A stretch of 64,000 bases of DNA from Malachius bipustulatus (lineage: Eukaryota > Arthropoda > Insecta > Coleoptera > Melyridae), in NCBI GenBank assembly GCA_910589415.1, contig OU342637.1:34626162-34690161 (forward strand), read 5' to 3'. The notes under the pieces were generated by a model. That model was not told the origin of the DNA. It made no database searches and was given only the letters and a program-made list of their open reading frames with translations. Made by a program: the position numbers and the translations under genes. The first letter of the stretch is position 1. The number at the start of each line of letters is the position of its first letter. Shown here in pieces: positions 12,216 through 23,520 of this stretch.

Positions 12216-14345
12216 AGCCATATAAAGCAACCAGAACAGATGGGATCTACCCTGCGCTGTTAGAACAGGGTAAAGACCTCGCGCCGGTGATATGTAAACT
12301 TTAGCCAGCGTGGCAAATGGATATATGCCGCTTGCCTGGAGAGAAGTAAAGGTAATCTTTGAAACGAAACCTGGTCGTAACGTAATGACTACGACGAGGC
12401 AAAGGCATACAGACCGATAAGCATAACGTCACTTCTTCTGAAAGCCTTAGAAAAACTGATTGAAAAGCACCTTAGGCAAACCTGCCTTATAGACAGGCCA
12501 TTTTAAACCAGAGACAGAATTGCATTTCAACCAGGGAAATCATGTGAATCGGCTTTACATCAATTGGTGATGATGATCGAAAAATCACTGGATGAAAAGG
12601 AAATTGCTCTTGGGGCGATTCTTGATATTGAAGGGGCATTTGATAATACCTCATTCGAATGCGTGATATCGGCTTTCAGAAGGCATGGAGCGAACGACAC
12701 CATTACTAAGCTATGCTGGAAGACAGGAGAGTTAACTCATGCATGTTTAGCGGCACTGGTACCTACCCTTCACCAAAAGATGAAATATGGAGTTATTTCT
12801 AATACATTTCTTCAACGAACAACTGCAGGTGAGCAACCAGGTCAAGTATCTAGGAATTAACCTGGATACGAAACTGACAAGGAACTCACACCTGCAGAAG
12901 ACCATAGATAAATGCAAAAGGGCCTTGATGTCATGCAGAAGGTCCAAAACATGGGGCCTAAAACCACATGTGGTTCACTGGCTATACACAGCCGTGATCA
13001 GACTCATAATGACATAATGAATGCCTGATCTGGTGGCCCAAAACCAGCCAGAGACAGGCTAATTTGAAACTCCAAGGTGTTCAAAGACTGGTAGGCCTAT
13101 GCATAACGGGAGCCATGAACACCACATCAACAGCAGTCCTAGAAGCTATACTAAGCCTACCTCCTCTTGATATACATATCAAAAGCGAGGCGAGGATAGG
13201 GGCATATAGGCTGGAACAAAATAACAACTGAGGTAAACCTGAACCACTATAGGTCACTCCAGAATAGCTCATTTCATCAATGATCCATTACTTGTGATGC
13301 ACTCTGATGGGATGGGCCCTAAAATCACATTTGAGAAAAGCTTCAAAGTCCTAATTGACTGCGAAGAATGGAAACAAATGGAAGAGCTATGTCTGAAAAG
13401 AGGAATGATCTGGTACACAGACGGTTCCAAAGCAGACGTAGGAGCAGGAACCGGCTTGTATGGAGTGTCACCCAGATACAGCATGTCTGTATCATTAGGG
13501 AAGCACATCACAAGTATGGAATCTAAAATACATGCAATACAGCAATATGTCGGAGAATGTATGAGAAGGAACTATAAGAATAGAGAAATCTACATACTCT
13601 CCGACAGCCATGTCAGCTTGAAAGCTCTTGCATGCTACAAAACCAAACCGAAACTGGTTTTGGAATGTATCAACGACCTCAACGATCTGGCAAAACAAAA
13701 CAAGGTAACACTTGTTTGGGTACCGGGTCACCGAAGGAGTACTTGGTAACGAAACGGCGGATGAACTGGCCAAAGAGGGCGCGGCAGCCGCCTCACAGAA
13801 CCAATGTTTGGAACTACCAAAAAGATGGTAAGTACGTGGCGCGATAGCTAGTTGGACAAGTAACCAACACAAAGCATATTGGAACCACATACCAGGCGAC
13901 AAACAGCACGTTAATGGTAAAAGAACCATCTCCAAAACTTGCCAATGAACGACTGTATTTAAACAGAATGCAAGTTAAAACAGTGGTGGGACTTCTTACA
14001 GAGCACTGCCACCTGAGACAATACCTGAAGAAACTGGGTATCTTCAATGGAAAACCAGCATGCATACTATGCAATGAGGAAGACGAAACAGCTTTCCATG
14101 TAATCTTTGAGTGCCCAGCACTCAATCGAACCCGAGACTCAATCATGGGAAACAATACCAATGACATGATGTCGGGGAAAGCCTTGGCAAGCAAACTTCT
14201 GAACCTTGTGAAGGGTACAGAGTTATTTGAATAGCCAAGAACCAATAGCTACGGAAAGATACAATAAGCCTAAATGGCTGCAGCATCAGGGACCTAAAAA
14301 CCGATTTCCGTATCTAGCAACAAACAACAAACAACAACATTCATC
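12190..14345 (+). pseudogene. Broken LINE: reverse transcriptase, RNase H and zinc knuckle
   Basis: Degraded but ordered pol pieces. RT palm motif A region GAILDIEGAFDNTSF lies near 12615. The part with YADD is missing, which points to an internal deletion around 12,730-12,830, followed by VKYLGINLDTKL and a thumb region. RNase H follows, with WYTDGSKADVGAGTGLYG near 13,410 and LSDSHVSLKAL then VTLVWVPGH. A one-base frameshift near 13,735 leads to GVLGNETADELAKEG. The zinc region ACILCNEEDETAFHVIFECP lies near 14,060, and a (CAA)n tail ends near 14,345. This order is typical of RNase H-bearing LINEs of the I/Jockey/R1 group. The copy is non-functional. Confidence 0.85.
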
Positions 14346-15330
14346 CCTACACATAAAAAACTGCGTGATAAATAACCAAGTTGTTTGGCCGTTCCGGGAC
14401 TTTTTATTATCCTGTATAACATATCGAGTATACCGTTCATCTTACTTTGTGATTTATTAAAACTATGTGTAAGAATAGTATATTCTTCAGCTAACGGAGA
14501 ATGAAAGTTATTATCCACGAGAACGAAAATTTCAACACGAACCGTTAGGTTATAGTGTTATTGGAACATTTGAGTGGATAATAGCTATTCTCAGCGAGAT
14601 AAAGACGCTATTTTCTCTTCGACTTTTTGAGAAAATCGTAAGTTATTGTCATTGAAAAATCATTTTCGTTGTTGTCTTTTACTAAATTCTCAGTCATTTT
14701 AATTATCAATAAAGCATATTCTTTATATTTTATAAAAGTATGTTACCAATGGAAAGCAACTCCGAGGTCATTTCTCATCACACCACCACCCAGATATTAT
14801 CGAACCTCGTCATTGAGGTTTTGGTTATTGTATAGCATTGATATCAAACACTGTAGGGTATAGAGGTACATAATATAATGAGTCTCACCAGATCACAGCG
14901 TGGAAACGGCTCTACCGAGCAAAACACCCTGCCACAGGTAAAGGTCGCCGACCTCTACGAATTGCAAGGGAACGGCAATAGGTTAAAGATAAACCTAGAG
15001 TGGATTGCAATCGATCGTAGTTTTTCGGTTGGTATTTCAAAAATGAATGGGAAGATATTAATGCGTTATCTTAACATGTTGACGTCATGCAGTGGAGTTC
15101 CTAAAATGAGTTCTCAAAATGTCGAGCTGAGATTGGCTTAAAGTGGAGGAAACTGGAACTTTCCCTCATCATATGGGGAATGTGCGTCATTATTAACTGA
15201 GACTAGCAGTATAAAGAAAGTATTACTTGATAGTCGTTTTGTAACCGACAATTTACATAATTATTATAAGGGAGTAGATGAAATATTATTATGGTGAAGT
15301 GATTAAAAAAAAAAAAAAAAAAATACTCAC
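14346..15330. other. Intronic DNA, no gene seen
   Basis: No repeat structure was recognised here apart from the poly(A) tract at about 15305-15323. An open frame of 87 codons at 14878-15141 has no recognisable motif and no splice context. Confidence 0.35.
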
Positions 15331-15426
15331 CTCCCTTGACCTCTCCATTGGTACAAATTGCAGACAAAGAGAGCGTCGTAATCACACATACTAAAGCTGA
15401 TATTCCTATAATTACTAACGAAAGAC
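15331..15426 (-). CDS. Na-(K)-Cl cotransporter, coding exon 3 (TM2)
   Basis: A 96-bp exon with acceptor ...TTTTGCAG and donor GTGAGTAT. Joined to exon 2 it reads GLSLVIIGISALVCVITTLS and then LSAICTNGEVKG, the second membrane span and the following loop of the SLC12 family. The ICTNGEVKGGG motif across the junction with exon 4 is strongly conserved in NKCC/NCC proteins. A run of 19 A on the plus strand lies just inside the downstream intron. Confidence 0.92.
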
Positions 15427-16044
15427 CTGCAAAAGAGAAAACTCTAGTAATTATTTAATACATACCAAACAGAAATTTGAAGCCAAATTAACTTCACAAG
15501 AACAGAAGTATATGTAGTAATAGTAAACTAACTTTAAAATAATTACAAGTATATACAGGTGCGGTAATGATAATTGACATTAGCTCATTCAAAAACATAA
15601 TATAATTTCAGTACCCCAAACCTCTTTCTTATTAACTTAATTATATTAATAATTAACTTAAAGGAACACTAAAACCCTTTGGAATTCGATTAAGAAATTT
15701 AGCTATGGCATTTCATGTTTAACGTGGCAGATCTTCAAATTTCTCATTTCACTAATGGTTTGGTATCATTTAATATAATAACTTAATAGTGTATGAGTAA
15801 GAGCCCGCGTCTGCCAGACCTTCGTCATTTTATAAAAGCTGAAAGTTTATGTGCGCATGTCTCTAACACAGGTAGGTCTGCAAGTTTGGATCATCGTGGC
15901 TTTGACAGGTAACAGCTGTAGAGGATGTATAAAATCACTCCTCAAAATCTTTGAAGGATAAAGTTTTTTTTACTTAAAGGGAAAATAGGAAATGCAAAAA
16001 TATCTGGCAGTCGCGGGCTCTAATTAGTCTAGTAGAATTATTAC

Positions 16045-16210
16045 CTATTCCTGCTTGTGCTACCACCCAGGATAACCGGAGGAAGAGCATTACGCCCCAT
16101 ATGTTTAAAAGACATGGTATGAGGACACCTTGTATCCATCCTAGTTTTACACCGATGTGCGCTGTTGATGATGGTTGATCTTGCTGGTCTATTATTATAC
16201 CATTGAGTTC
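16045..16210 (-). CDS. Na-(K)-Cl cotransporter, coding exon 2 (TM1)
   Basis: The exon is bounded by an acceptor (pyrimidine-rich ...TTTCAG) and a donor (G then GTAATAAT). It starts in phase 0 and leaves one base for the next codon. It encodes a short polar linker and then [20 protein letters not shown] with the following [17 protein letters not shown], the hallmark TM1 of SLC12 transporters that helps form the ion sites. The linker from exon 1 to TM1 is about 27 residues, close to that in known NKCCs, so no exon appears to be missing in the 28.5-kb intron upstream. Confidence 0.93.
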
Positions 16211-18740
16211 CTGAAACAGAAAAAGCATTTAGGTATAAAACAATATTGCTTATAAATTAATTATCGTTAAACAGTCCAGTCCTTTAGGCAAAAATACCGC
16301 AGAAGTTCAGACAAAAGGTCTAAGATTTTTGTTCAGGATAAGATTTTTGTTCAAGAACTGTTGTATAGTGGAGGTAGGTATCATATTATGTATCTATTTT
16401 AGGAAAAAAGTTATCTAATAAAAAAAATTGCTTGGTCTGAAACCTAAAATGAACTAGTAAAGTAAGGTATCAAATTTTTGCAGTCGTATATGACGTATGT
16501 CCAAAAATGTGAATTGTGTCACAAGAGTAAAGCACCTTTATTTTTACAATATCAAAAATTGTTATTGAAAATAGTTGATCAAGTTTGAAAACAGCATTCA
16601 AGTATGTTGACTGAAAACAACCGGCTGACTAAATAAAATAAAACAGGATAAAAACTAAAACGCGACTAACACCAGTCGATTTTGTTGCTGAAACTCTTAT
16701 ATTTGATAAATTGCATATTTGAATGTTTTTTTCGAATTCTGACCAACTTTTTTATTTTTATTTAAGAATAACTTTTCTTAAAATAACTTTTTCCTAAAAT
16801 AAAATAATGGAAAAGTTTTCCATATGAGGGTACAGAATTCGGACCCTATTTTAAAGTAAATAAAACACACAATTTCCTAGGAATGGAGCATATTAACTTA
16901 ACAAAGAAGCGATCGTGACATAGACGAAAGTAATAAAAATAGTAATAAAAATGAATACCAGAGACACGTATAATATGTGTGACGACGAAAATTTCATAAA
17001 AAGTAGACCTCGGGGTGATCACGCATAACCGACATGATTTCAGGGTGCAAGCGGGGACTTCCCGCAAGCACAGCCTGAGAGGAGGGGAATAGTAGTAGCA
17101 GTACCAGTAGTGGTAGCACAGGGACGTTATTTATTTTAATAAACGATTAATTTCAATTTGTTCAACATTTCCTTGTTGTAATTCAACTTATGAAATTATT
17201 TGCTTCTTAAATTTCGGTAATTTAACCCGGTAACACGGGTGCAAAGCTGTGAAAATCTAGTGCCCAGAGAAGTAAGTACCTACTCCTACCTTGCGGAGGC
17301 AGTTCTCCACCAACCATGGACCGTCTATGAGTCATTTTCTGTGTAGAAATTCTGAACTAATTAACAAGAAATTGTAATTTTGATAGATGGGCAAGATTTT
17401 TCCGAGGGATTTTCCTGGCACTTAGCACTCGTATTTCCCTCCAAGTAGCTTGAAGGAAAAGATACAGAAATTCAGTGAATATTCATATAACTTGCATCAC
17501 AACTTTTATTTGTGATAGATACTTGTTACTCATATACTCAAAACTGATACTTGATGTTACTTAAAACTAAATATGTCGAGCTATATGAGAAATCTCGAGT
17601 TTTATTGTAGTTTTCGTTAGTAAAAAGTCTTCCCAACCAAACCCATTGATCACATTGAACCAGAACCAGGTGAAGTAAATCTACCACGTAAGTACTGAGA
17701 GACGCAGGAGCGTGTCTTATTCTGAAGGTAAGGTAGAAAATTTTCATTATAAAACAAAAATCAGTTCAGGGGGTGCCGCGTTCCTTCCCCCCCCCCCCCC
17801 ATCGAAAAACCATTTCTTTGGTGGAAAAATTCCGGTTTTGCTAATAACTCGGTAACCGTTGAAGATATAAAAAAAACTTGCTGCCAAAGAAAGTCTTCTC
17901 GTAATTTTTTGGATTTTAAAAGTTTTTAAGAAAATCGCTATGTACTCATAAACTTGCAAAAGTTTTAAGATAATTACTTTATCACCCTCAAACTAGAAAA
18001 CGTTTTTAAATTTCGAATTTTGTTAAGGCCGGGTCTTACTGTAGATACATCTACAACATAAAAAGAACCATCATGTAAAGCTTCACCTTCGGATGCTACA
18101 ATCAATTTCAACATGATTAAAGTCATAAATCAGAGATATCATTATCCTTTTACCTTGGAGGTGTTCGCAGACCGACGCCGCAGGATCGATCTGAGGGAGG
18201 GATGTGATTTTGCAGGCGTTTTTATTGATGCATTTCACGGTGCACAATTACTCCTATTATACAATGACATGCCGAGCTTAGATCGCTCCCGCTCCCGCTT
18301 CCGCCGTCCCGTCCCGCGTTGATCTGTGAGCCCCTTTTATAATACTTACCCATTTCGGCAGGTATAAGCATTATGGAGAAAGTTAAATTCATCTTTCAGG
18401 TACTAGAGGTCCCTGTTTATTGACATTGTAGGAATTGTCAAAAAGTATTTAAAAAATAGGAAGGTACTTTCAAACTACCATCCCTATCCCTTCGAATAGA
18501 TCTACATTATTTATGTCAAGGTTTAACTTACAAGGGGATAAAAATAATTGTTAGGAATATCATATTATAGAGTCAAAACATTTTTAAATAATTCACATAC
18601 GCATATTAAAAAAAAAAAAAAAAAAAAAAAAATAATAAAAATTTGAAAAGTGGGTAAATATAACCCGAATTTACGAAAATAGTGATTAAAAGGTTATCCA
18701 ATAATTTTTTTTTCAACTTGCCCGGTCAAGTCGGTAGTAG
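16211..18740. other. Beginning of the 28.5-kb cotransporter intron 1
   Basis: No exon recognised. A C-homopolymer lies at about 17787-17800, a poly(A) tract at about 18609-18631, and a GC-rich patch at about 18170-18320 with CGCTCCCGCTCCCGCTTCCG repeats of unknown origin. Confidence 0.4.
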
Positions 18741-18754
18741 GTACCTACCTACAC

Positions 18755-19075
18755 TGCGTCAAAGATATAAACGAACAGCATGGGGATCTCGAAAACCGTG
18801 GGAGATAGAGGGTCGTTTAAATGCGGAAAAAGTTGGGCAATCAGAAGGACATTGCAATGACAGAAAAAAATTTATCTTTAATTTTCAAATTATGTTGAAA
18901 AAAAAATTATTTTAAGTTTTTTCATTTTATTGACGTTAATATTGAATATTTGGAAAAACTTAAAACCTCATTTTAATTTCAGCTTTATTTTCGCAATGCC
19001 ATTTTTTTTATCTGACAATTCATATTTGCAGAGCCGGCCTAAACTTCGATTTTTAAAATATGGACCTTTTTTTAG
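18755..19075. repeat. Partial copy of the CACKGTGTCC foldback family
   Basis: GGGATCTCGAAAACCGTGGG, AGATAGAGGGTCG and the later TTTATCTGACAATTCATATTTGCAGAG match, in reverse orientation, the right arm of the element at 27998-28550 and the fragment at 35357-35635. Confidence 0.6.
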
Positions 19076-19110
19076 TGCAAAAATTTAAAGATATTCTAAT
19101 TAATTAAAAA

Positions 19111-19400
19111 ATTAATTCTAAATTCAATGATATGTCAACATTTGGTGGTTCAAACGTCTTTCGGACAATTCTATTGAAATTATCAGTGTAATTTCACCTC
19201 AATACGGATCTGTGCTCTTATTAAACTTTTTGGACTTGTCGGATTGTGATGACGATGAGTAACGCAAGTCCAAGAAGTTTAAATAAGAGCACAGATCCAT
19301 ATTAGGGTGAAATTAAACTGATAATGTCAATAATAGTTATAGTCCAAAACACGTTTGAAACACCATGACGTGTGGTATATCATTAAATTCGGAGTTAAAA
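19111..19400. mobile_element. Small foldback element
   Basis: The left arm (19111-19238, containing CGGATCTGTGCTCTTATT) is mirrored by the right arm (19265-19400, containing AATAAGAGCACAGATCC). The loop is about 26 bp. The arms carry substitutions and small indels, so it is moderately old. Confidence 0.7.
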
Positions 19401-20020
19401 TATCTTTTTTGAGAAATCCTCGTTTATCGAGAAGTATGCCAAAATTACCAGCTTTCTGTGTCAAGCGGTTGGACCTGGAGCTTGATAGGGAGTCAGTCCC
19501 CCAATTATTAGAAATTACTTTTTGATTAGAGGTAGTAAGTACTTTGATGCAGGGAAGTTGGGAATAAAAATGTTTACATTTACAAAATTAACAGCATTTT
19601 GGAATTTGACTGATTTTGGCAAAGTTTTTATTTATTACTAAAAAATTAAATCAAAACTTAGAAAAAATCAATGAAAATCAAAAAATTGTGACCATAATAT
19701 TGTTCAAAAGAATTATTACGTTGGAAGAGTTTATGAAGTACAACTACCTTGCTCTTCTCAGATGTTTTTTAAACACATTGTTAAGAAGTTGAATAGTTGA
19801 AGGACAAAATTTAAACGGCTTGAGAGACATATTCATTTTATGTCGCATGAGAAAAAATTTTCAAACCCTTATTGAATTTACGAGTATTAAGACCTAATAA
19901 TTGGAAAGCTACCCCTAATTATTTCATTCTGTAACTATTATAATTTAAAAAAGTTAAACGGCATTGATCTGTAGGTAAATTTAAATGATATAAAGATAAT
20001 TTATAATCGTTTTTCTTTCA
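19401..20020. other. Intronic DNA, nothing recognised
   Basis: AT-rich sequence without exons or recognisable repeats. Confidence 0.35.
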
Positions 20021-20247
20021 GCGTGAGCGGTAGCTCAGCGGGTTAGAAGTGCAGAGCACTAATCCATTAACGCTGTCACCGCCTGAGTTCAAATCCCAGT
20101 CTTGACTTGGTTGTATAATTTATAAAATTAAAATTATTTTGTGGTTCTATGAACTAGATATCGAAGCCAAAATTACCAGAGTGGAGTGACTGCATGGGTC
20201 GTTGTATCTATACAGTTGAAACCAATGTTCTCTCTTAAAAAAAGTTT
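20021..20247 (+). mobile_element. tRNA-derived SINE, copy 1
   Basis: The head (20021-20107) has a pol III A box TAGCTCAGCGGG at 20031-20042 and a B box AGTTCAAATCC at 20086-20096. The tRNA-unrelated body (TTGTGGTTCTATGAACTAG..., CGAAGCCAAAATTACCAGAG...) matches the copy on the minus strand at 49790-50036 outside the tRNA part, which shows it is a SINE and not a tRNA gene. Confidence 0.85.
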
Positions 20248-21239
20248 TTTTTTACGATCACTATAAGAGTTTAGTTAGTGGTATTATAGGTAGGTACCCA
20301 CCTATTTATAAATATGAAAGTTACTAAAAGAAAGAGAGATAGAGAGAGAAAGAGAGAAATAAATATAGTATAGATATCAAGAGATTTAAAAAATATTTGG
20401 TTGAGCTAATTATTATAATCATGTTTATTAAATGCAAACCAAAAGGCTGGAGAACTTTGACGGGTCTCTGTAGGTACCTCGTACCTCTTTAGACCAAAGA
20501 GTATTAAAGTTTCAGAATGTGCTCGCTTCTAACAACAGAATAATTTCACGTAATGAGTCGTGAAGTATATAAAAGCAGTAATTTAATCATAATATTTAAA
20601 AAAATATTGATGTCAACGCGATTTGAAGTTGATACGAATATAATTCAAAAATAGGTTATCCTGGTAAGCAGGTACTTGGGTATTTGAAAACACTTTTATT
20701 TTAATTAGCATCAGTTTCACCTTAAATTTACAAGTTAACAATAATATGTAACACCAAATAGGACAGTTTAGAAGCTCTGAGTACATAAGCAGTAATAAAA
20801 GATGCATTTTATTTATTTTTCAAATAATGATAAATTATAAGTATTATTACTTTTTTATTAGTTGTGCTCTAAACATGCATTGTTGCAGAAACAATAATAA
20901 GTTCATTAAAAATATTTAAAAATAGAACGATTAGGTACCTGCTACTTATATATTTTCAATTTTTTCGAGTTAATAACCACGACAGTAGCTACTACAATGT
21001 TATTTAATTATTGTCAAGGATCTACCTATGCAGACATACTCTATTTCGATGTCAATGGAAATATTTGCCAGATATCTGAAATTGTGAGTTTTCAACCTAC
21101 ATTTCCATTATCCTCATTGTGTATGCAAAGCTTAGAGTTTTGGCACCATTGGCTTCATTAGAACTATCACTGCACCTATTCCACGTTTCCTTCCAACATT
21201 TTATATATTTTCCTAGATAGTCCCGCTCTCTATATGTAT
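20248..21239. other. Intronic DNA, nothing recognised
   Basis: A GA-rich run (AGAGAGAGATAGAGAGAGAAAG) at about 20331-20357 is the only notable feature. Confidence 0.35.
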
Positions 21240-21560
21240 TTATATTATCCCCTTTCTCCGGTGAATGAACGGTTATCCCAACGGTGATTCCATTTGTTGA
21301 AACACTCCTGGTATGCTTCTTTTGTAGTTCCCTACAGCTCCTTCGTCGCATTTGTCTTAATCTCGGGGATGGCCTCAAATCTTCTTCCCTTCAAGAATCT
21401 TTTGAGTTTGTGGAACAAGAGAAAGTCACATCGAGTAAGTTAAGGTGGGGAAGAACAGTGATCGAGTTTTTGGCCAAAAACTCAAGAGTTCGGAGAGCTG
21501 AATGAGCTTGAGCGTTGTCGCGGTAGAAAAATCAGTCACTTCTACATTTCTGACCTTTTG
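21240..21560 (-). pseudogene. mariner-type transposase pseudogene fragment
   Basis: On the minus strand DNAQAHSALRTLEFLAKNSI then TVL is followed, after a frameshift, by CDFLLFHKLKRFLKGRRFEA then IPEIKTNATKEL, a stop, and AYQECFNKWNHRWDNR. These match the second catalytic Asp block (HDNAxxHxA) and the last catalytic Asp block (DLxxxDFFLFPxLKxxLxGxxF) of mariner transposases. Stops and frameshifts show the copy is dead. Faint similarity may continue up to about 21,700. Confidence 0.8.
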
Positions 21561-22704
21561 CGATAAATAGCCATCGTAAGCCATGCTGACCTTTGTAAAT
21601 GTTTCAGTCGCCGGTTTTCCAAGTTAAACATAAAATTTTTCAGCAAGACGTTACTTCTTCTGATCAGGTCAGGTCATGCACTCATTCTGAAATCCGACAA
21701 ACGAGAAAATCACTCTTCACTGAAAACCGCCTGGCTACTCAGCATGTGAAGATATCTGCAATCGGAAAATTACGTTTTCAGCTAGTCTGTGCAAACGTAT
21801 TAGGGACACCAAGCGGATTCCTCTGAAACCAACTGGAGCCACGCAATTCAAACAGTCCAAGTATTTGCTAAATAGACCTCATTCATTTCAGTGACTCTTC
21901 CATTACTCTATTAATACATTTTTATAAAGCAAGATAATCCAGTTGATTCCCATTTTTACCATCTTACAATTAAGAATGAAGAATGATTTTCGGCGTTATG
22001 ATCAGCACCCTTGAGATATTTCGAGTCAACAGTTTTTTTATAGTATAAAAATAATTATGTTATTTGCTGTTAGCAGTTGTAGGCCCATCACTTTTATATT
22101 CTTGTAAGATAAGAAAATCATATTAAATACGGAACTGTGAGAGTTTATCCCGTCTCTTGTATTGTGTTTCATTCTCTCATCAGTCCAACTCAATTTCAGC
22201 GCATCGGCGTCAACTTTAGTTTCGCAATCTCCTAGAGCAAACATCATTTTATCCTCGTTTCCTGATTTAAATGGGTTCTTCTATGCATTGTAGAATGGTT
22301 CAATCTCTTCGCCGGATTTATCACTTATTGGAGCGCAGGCGGGTTTTACGTATAGTAGGACGCACCTCATCGCCCATACACGATCCATTCCACCCTTTCG
22401 GCTAATGAGTCTTTATTCCGTCCATAGCCGAACCCGAACAGAGCTACCGGCAGAGCCTCAGGTAAAAAGAGGTCAATTAAAGTAAATATATTACTTTAAT
22501 ACTTTACTTTAAAATCCATTAACTTTTACGATCTCAATTGTTTCAGAGCTTATCACTAATATCATTGAACTCAGAAAATCTTATGATGCAAAATTAGGTA
22601 CTAATTAATATACATAAAATAAGTACATGGTGGGTTTTTGTACCTACTACATTGGGATATCTTAAACGGTATGAGAGTATCGAGTAAATTATAGAAAGCT
22701 GCAT
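21561..22704. other. Intronic DNA beside the mariner fragment
   Basis: The remainder of the mariner element may lie here but is too degraded to read. The GC-richer stretch 22,290-22,460 is of unknown origin. No exon seen. Confidence 0.3.
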
Positions 22705-23242
22705 GATCCCCTTATTTTCGCCGTAAAATAAAGGTTTTAAAAAAATTCAGCGGCGTAGATTTACGGTATTTTGAGGGTTTCGACCCCCTAATTTCTACGC
22801 CACTATAACAAATGCGATTTTAATCAGCGCCTTTGAACCGCCCATGTTTTCTATATCAAAAAAGTACTCCTGGTTAACGGCCCAAAAATGAACCATTTCC
22901 GAGAAAAATGGCATTTTATGAGAAAAACCATCACTTTTTTCAACGATTTTTCAACAGCATTTTGGAAAAATTAAAGTACCTAAGTGAAAACTTATTCCTA
23001 TAATTATTATTATTAATGTTTTCTCTCATAAAATGACATTTTTCTCGGAAACGGTTCACTGTAGAGCCATTAACCAAGAATACCTTTTTGATGTAGAAAA
23101 CATGGATGGTTCAAAGACGCTGCTTAAAATCGCATTTATTTCAGTGGCGTAGAAATAAGGAGGTCGAAATCCTCAAAATACCCTAAATCTACGCCACTGA
23201 ATTTTTTTAAAGCCTTTATTTTACGGCGAAAATAAGGGGATC
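22705..23242. mobile_element. Foldback element with GATCCCCTTATTTTCGCCG termini
   Basis: The termini GATCCCCTTATTTTCGCCG (22705) and CGGCGAAAATAAGGGGATC (ending 23242) are perfect inverted repeats, and the arms extend about 220 bp each with scattered differences (for example GTAGATTTACGGTATTTTGAGG against CCTCAAAATACCCTAAATCTAC). No coding capacity. A further copy of the end lies at positions 56-73. Confidence 0.8.
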
Positions 23243-23520
23243 AGTGAGCACATAGTGTGTATAAGAGCTTAACATTGTATCCCATACGGTTCCCGAAATA
23301 TCGTCAAAAAACTGGAAATAGAATATTTCTTCAATGGTGCATCTCAAAAATCTCAAAAACGGTGCGCATTTATACGGACACACGTTAATGTGAAATTTTT
23401 TTGTTTATTTTAGTCTTAAGAATCAGTCTGTGAAGTTTGGCCAACCTTATAGTAAACACCTGTAAATATGTATAGTCTCAAGATGCATTTTGCGTTTTTT
23501 TTTTAAATTTTAGTTTTTTG

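Noticed and set aside
14878..15141. 87-codon open frame
   Set aside because: No domain, no splice context and no similarity to a known family; its length is expected by chance in this much sequence.
20021..20107. tRNA gene
   Set aside because: A and B boxes are present but the acceptor and other stems do not pair well, and the shared non-tRNA body at 49790-50036 marks it as a SINE head.
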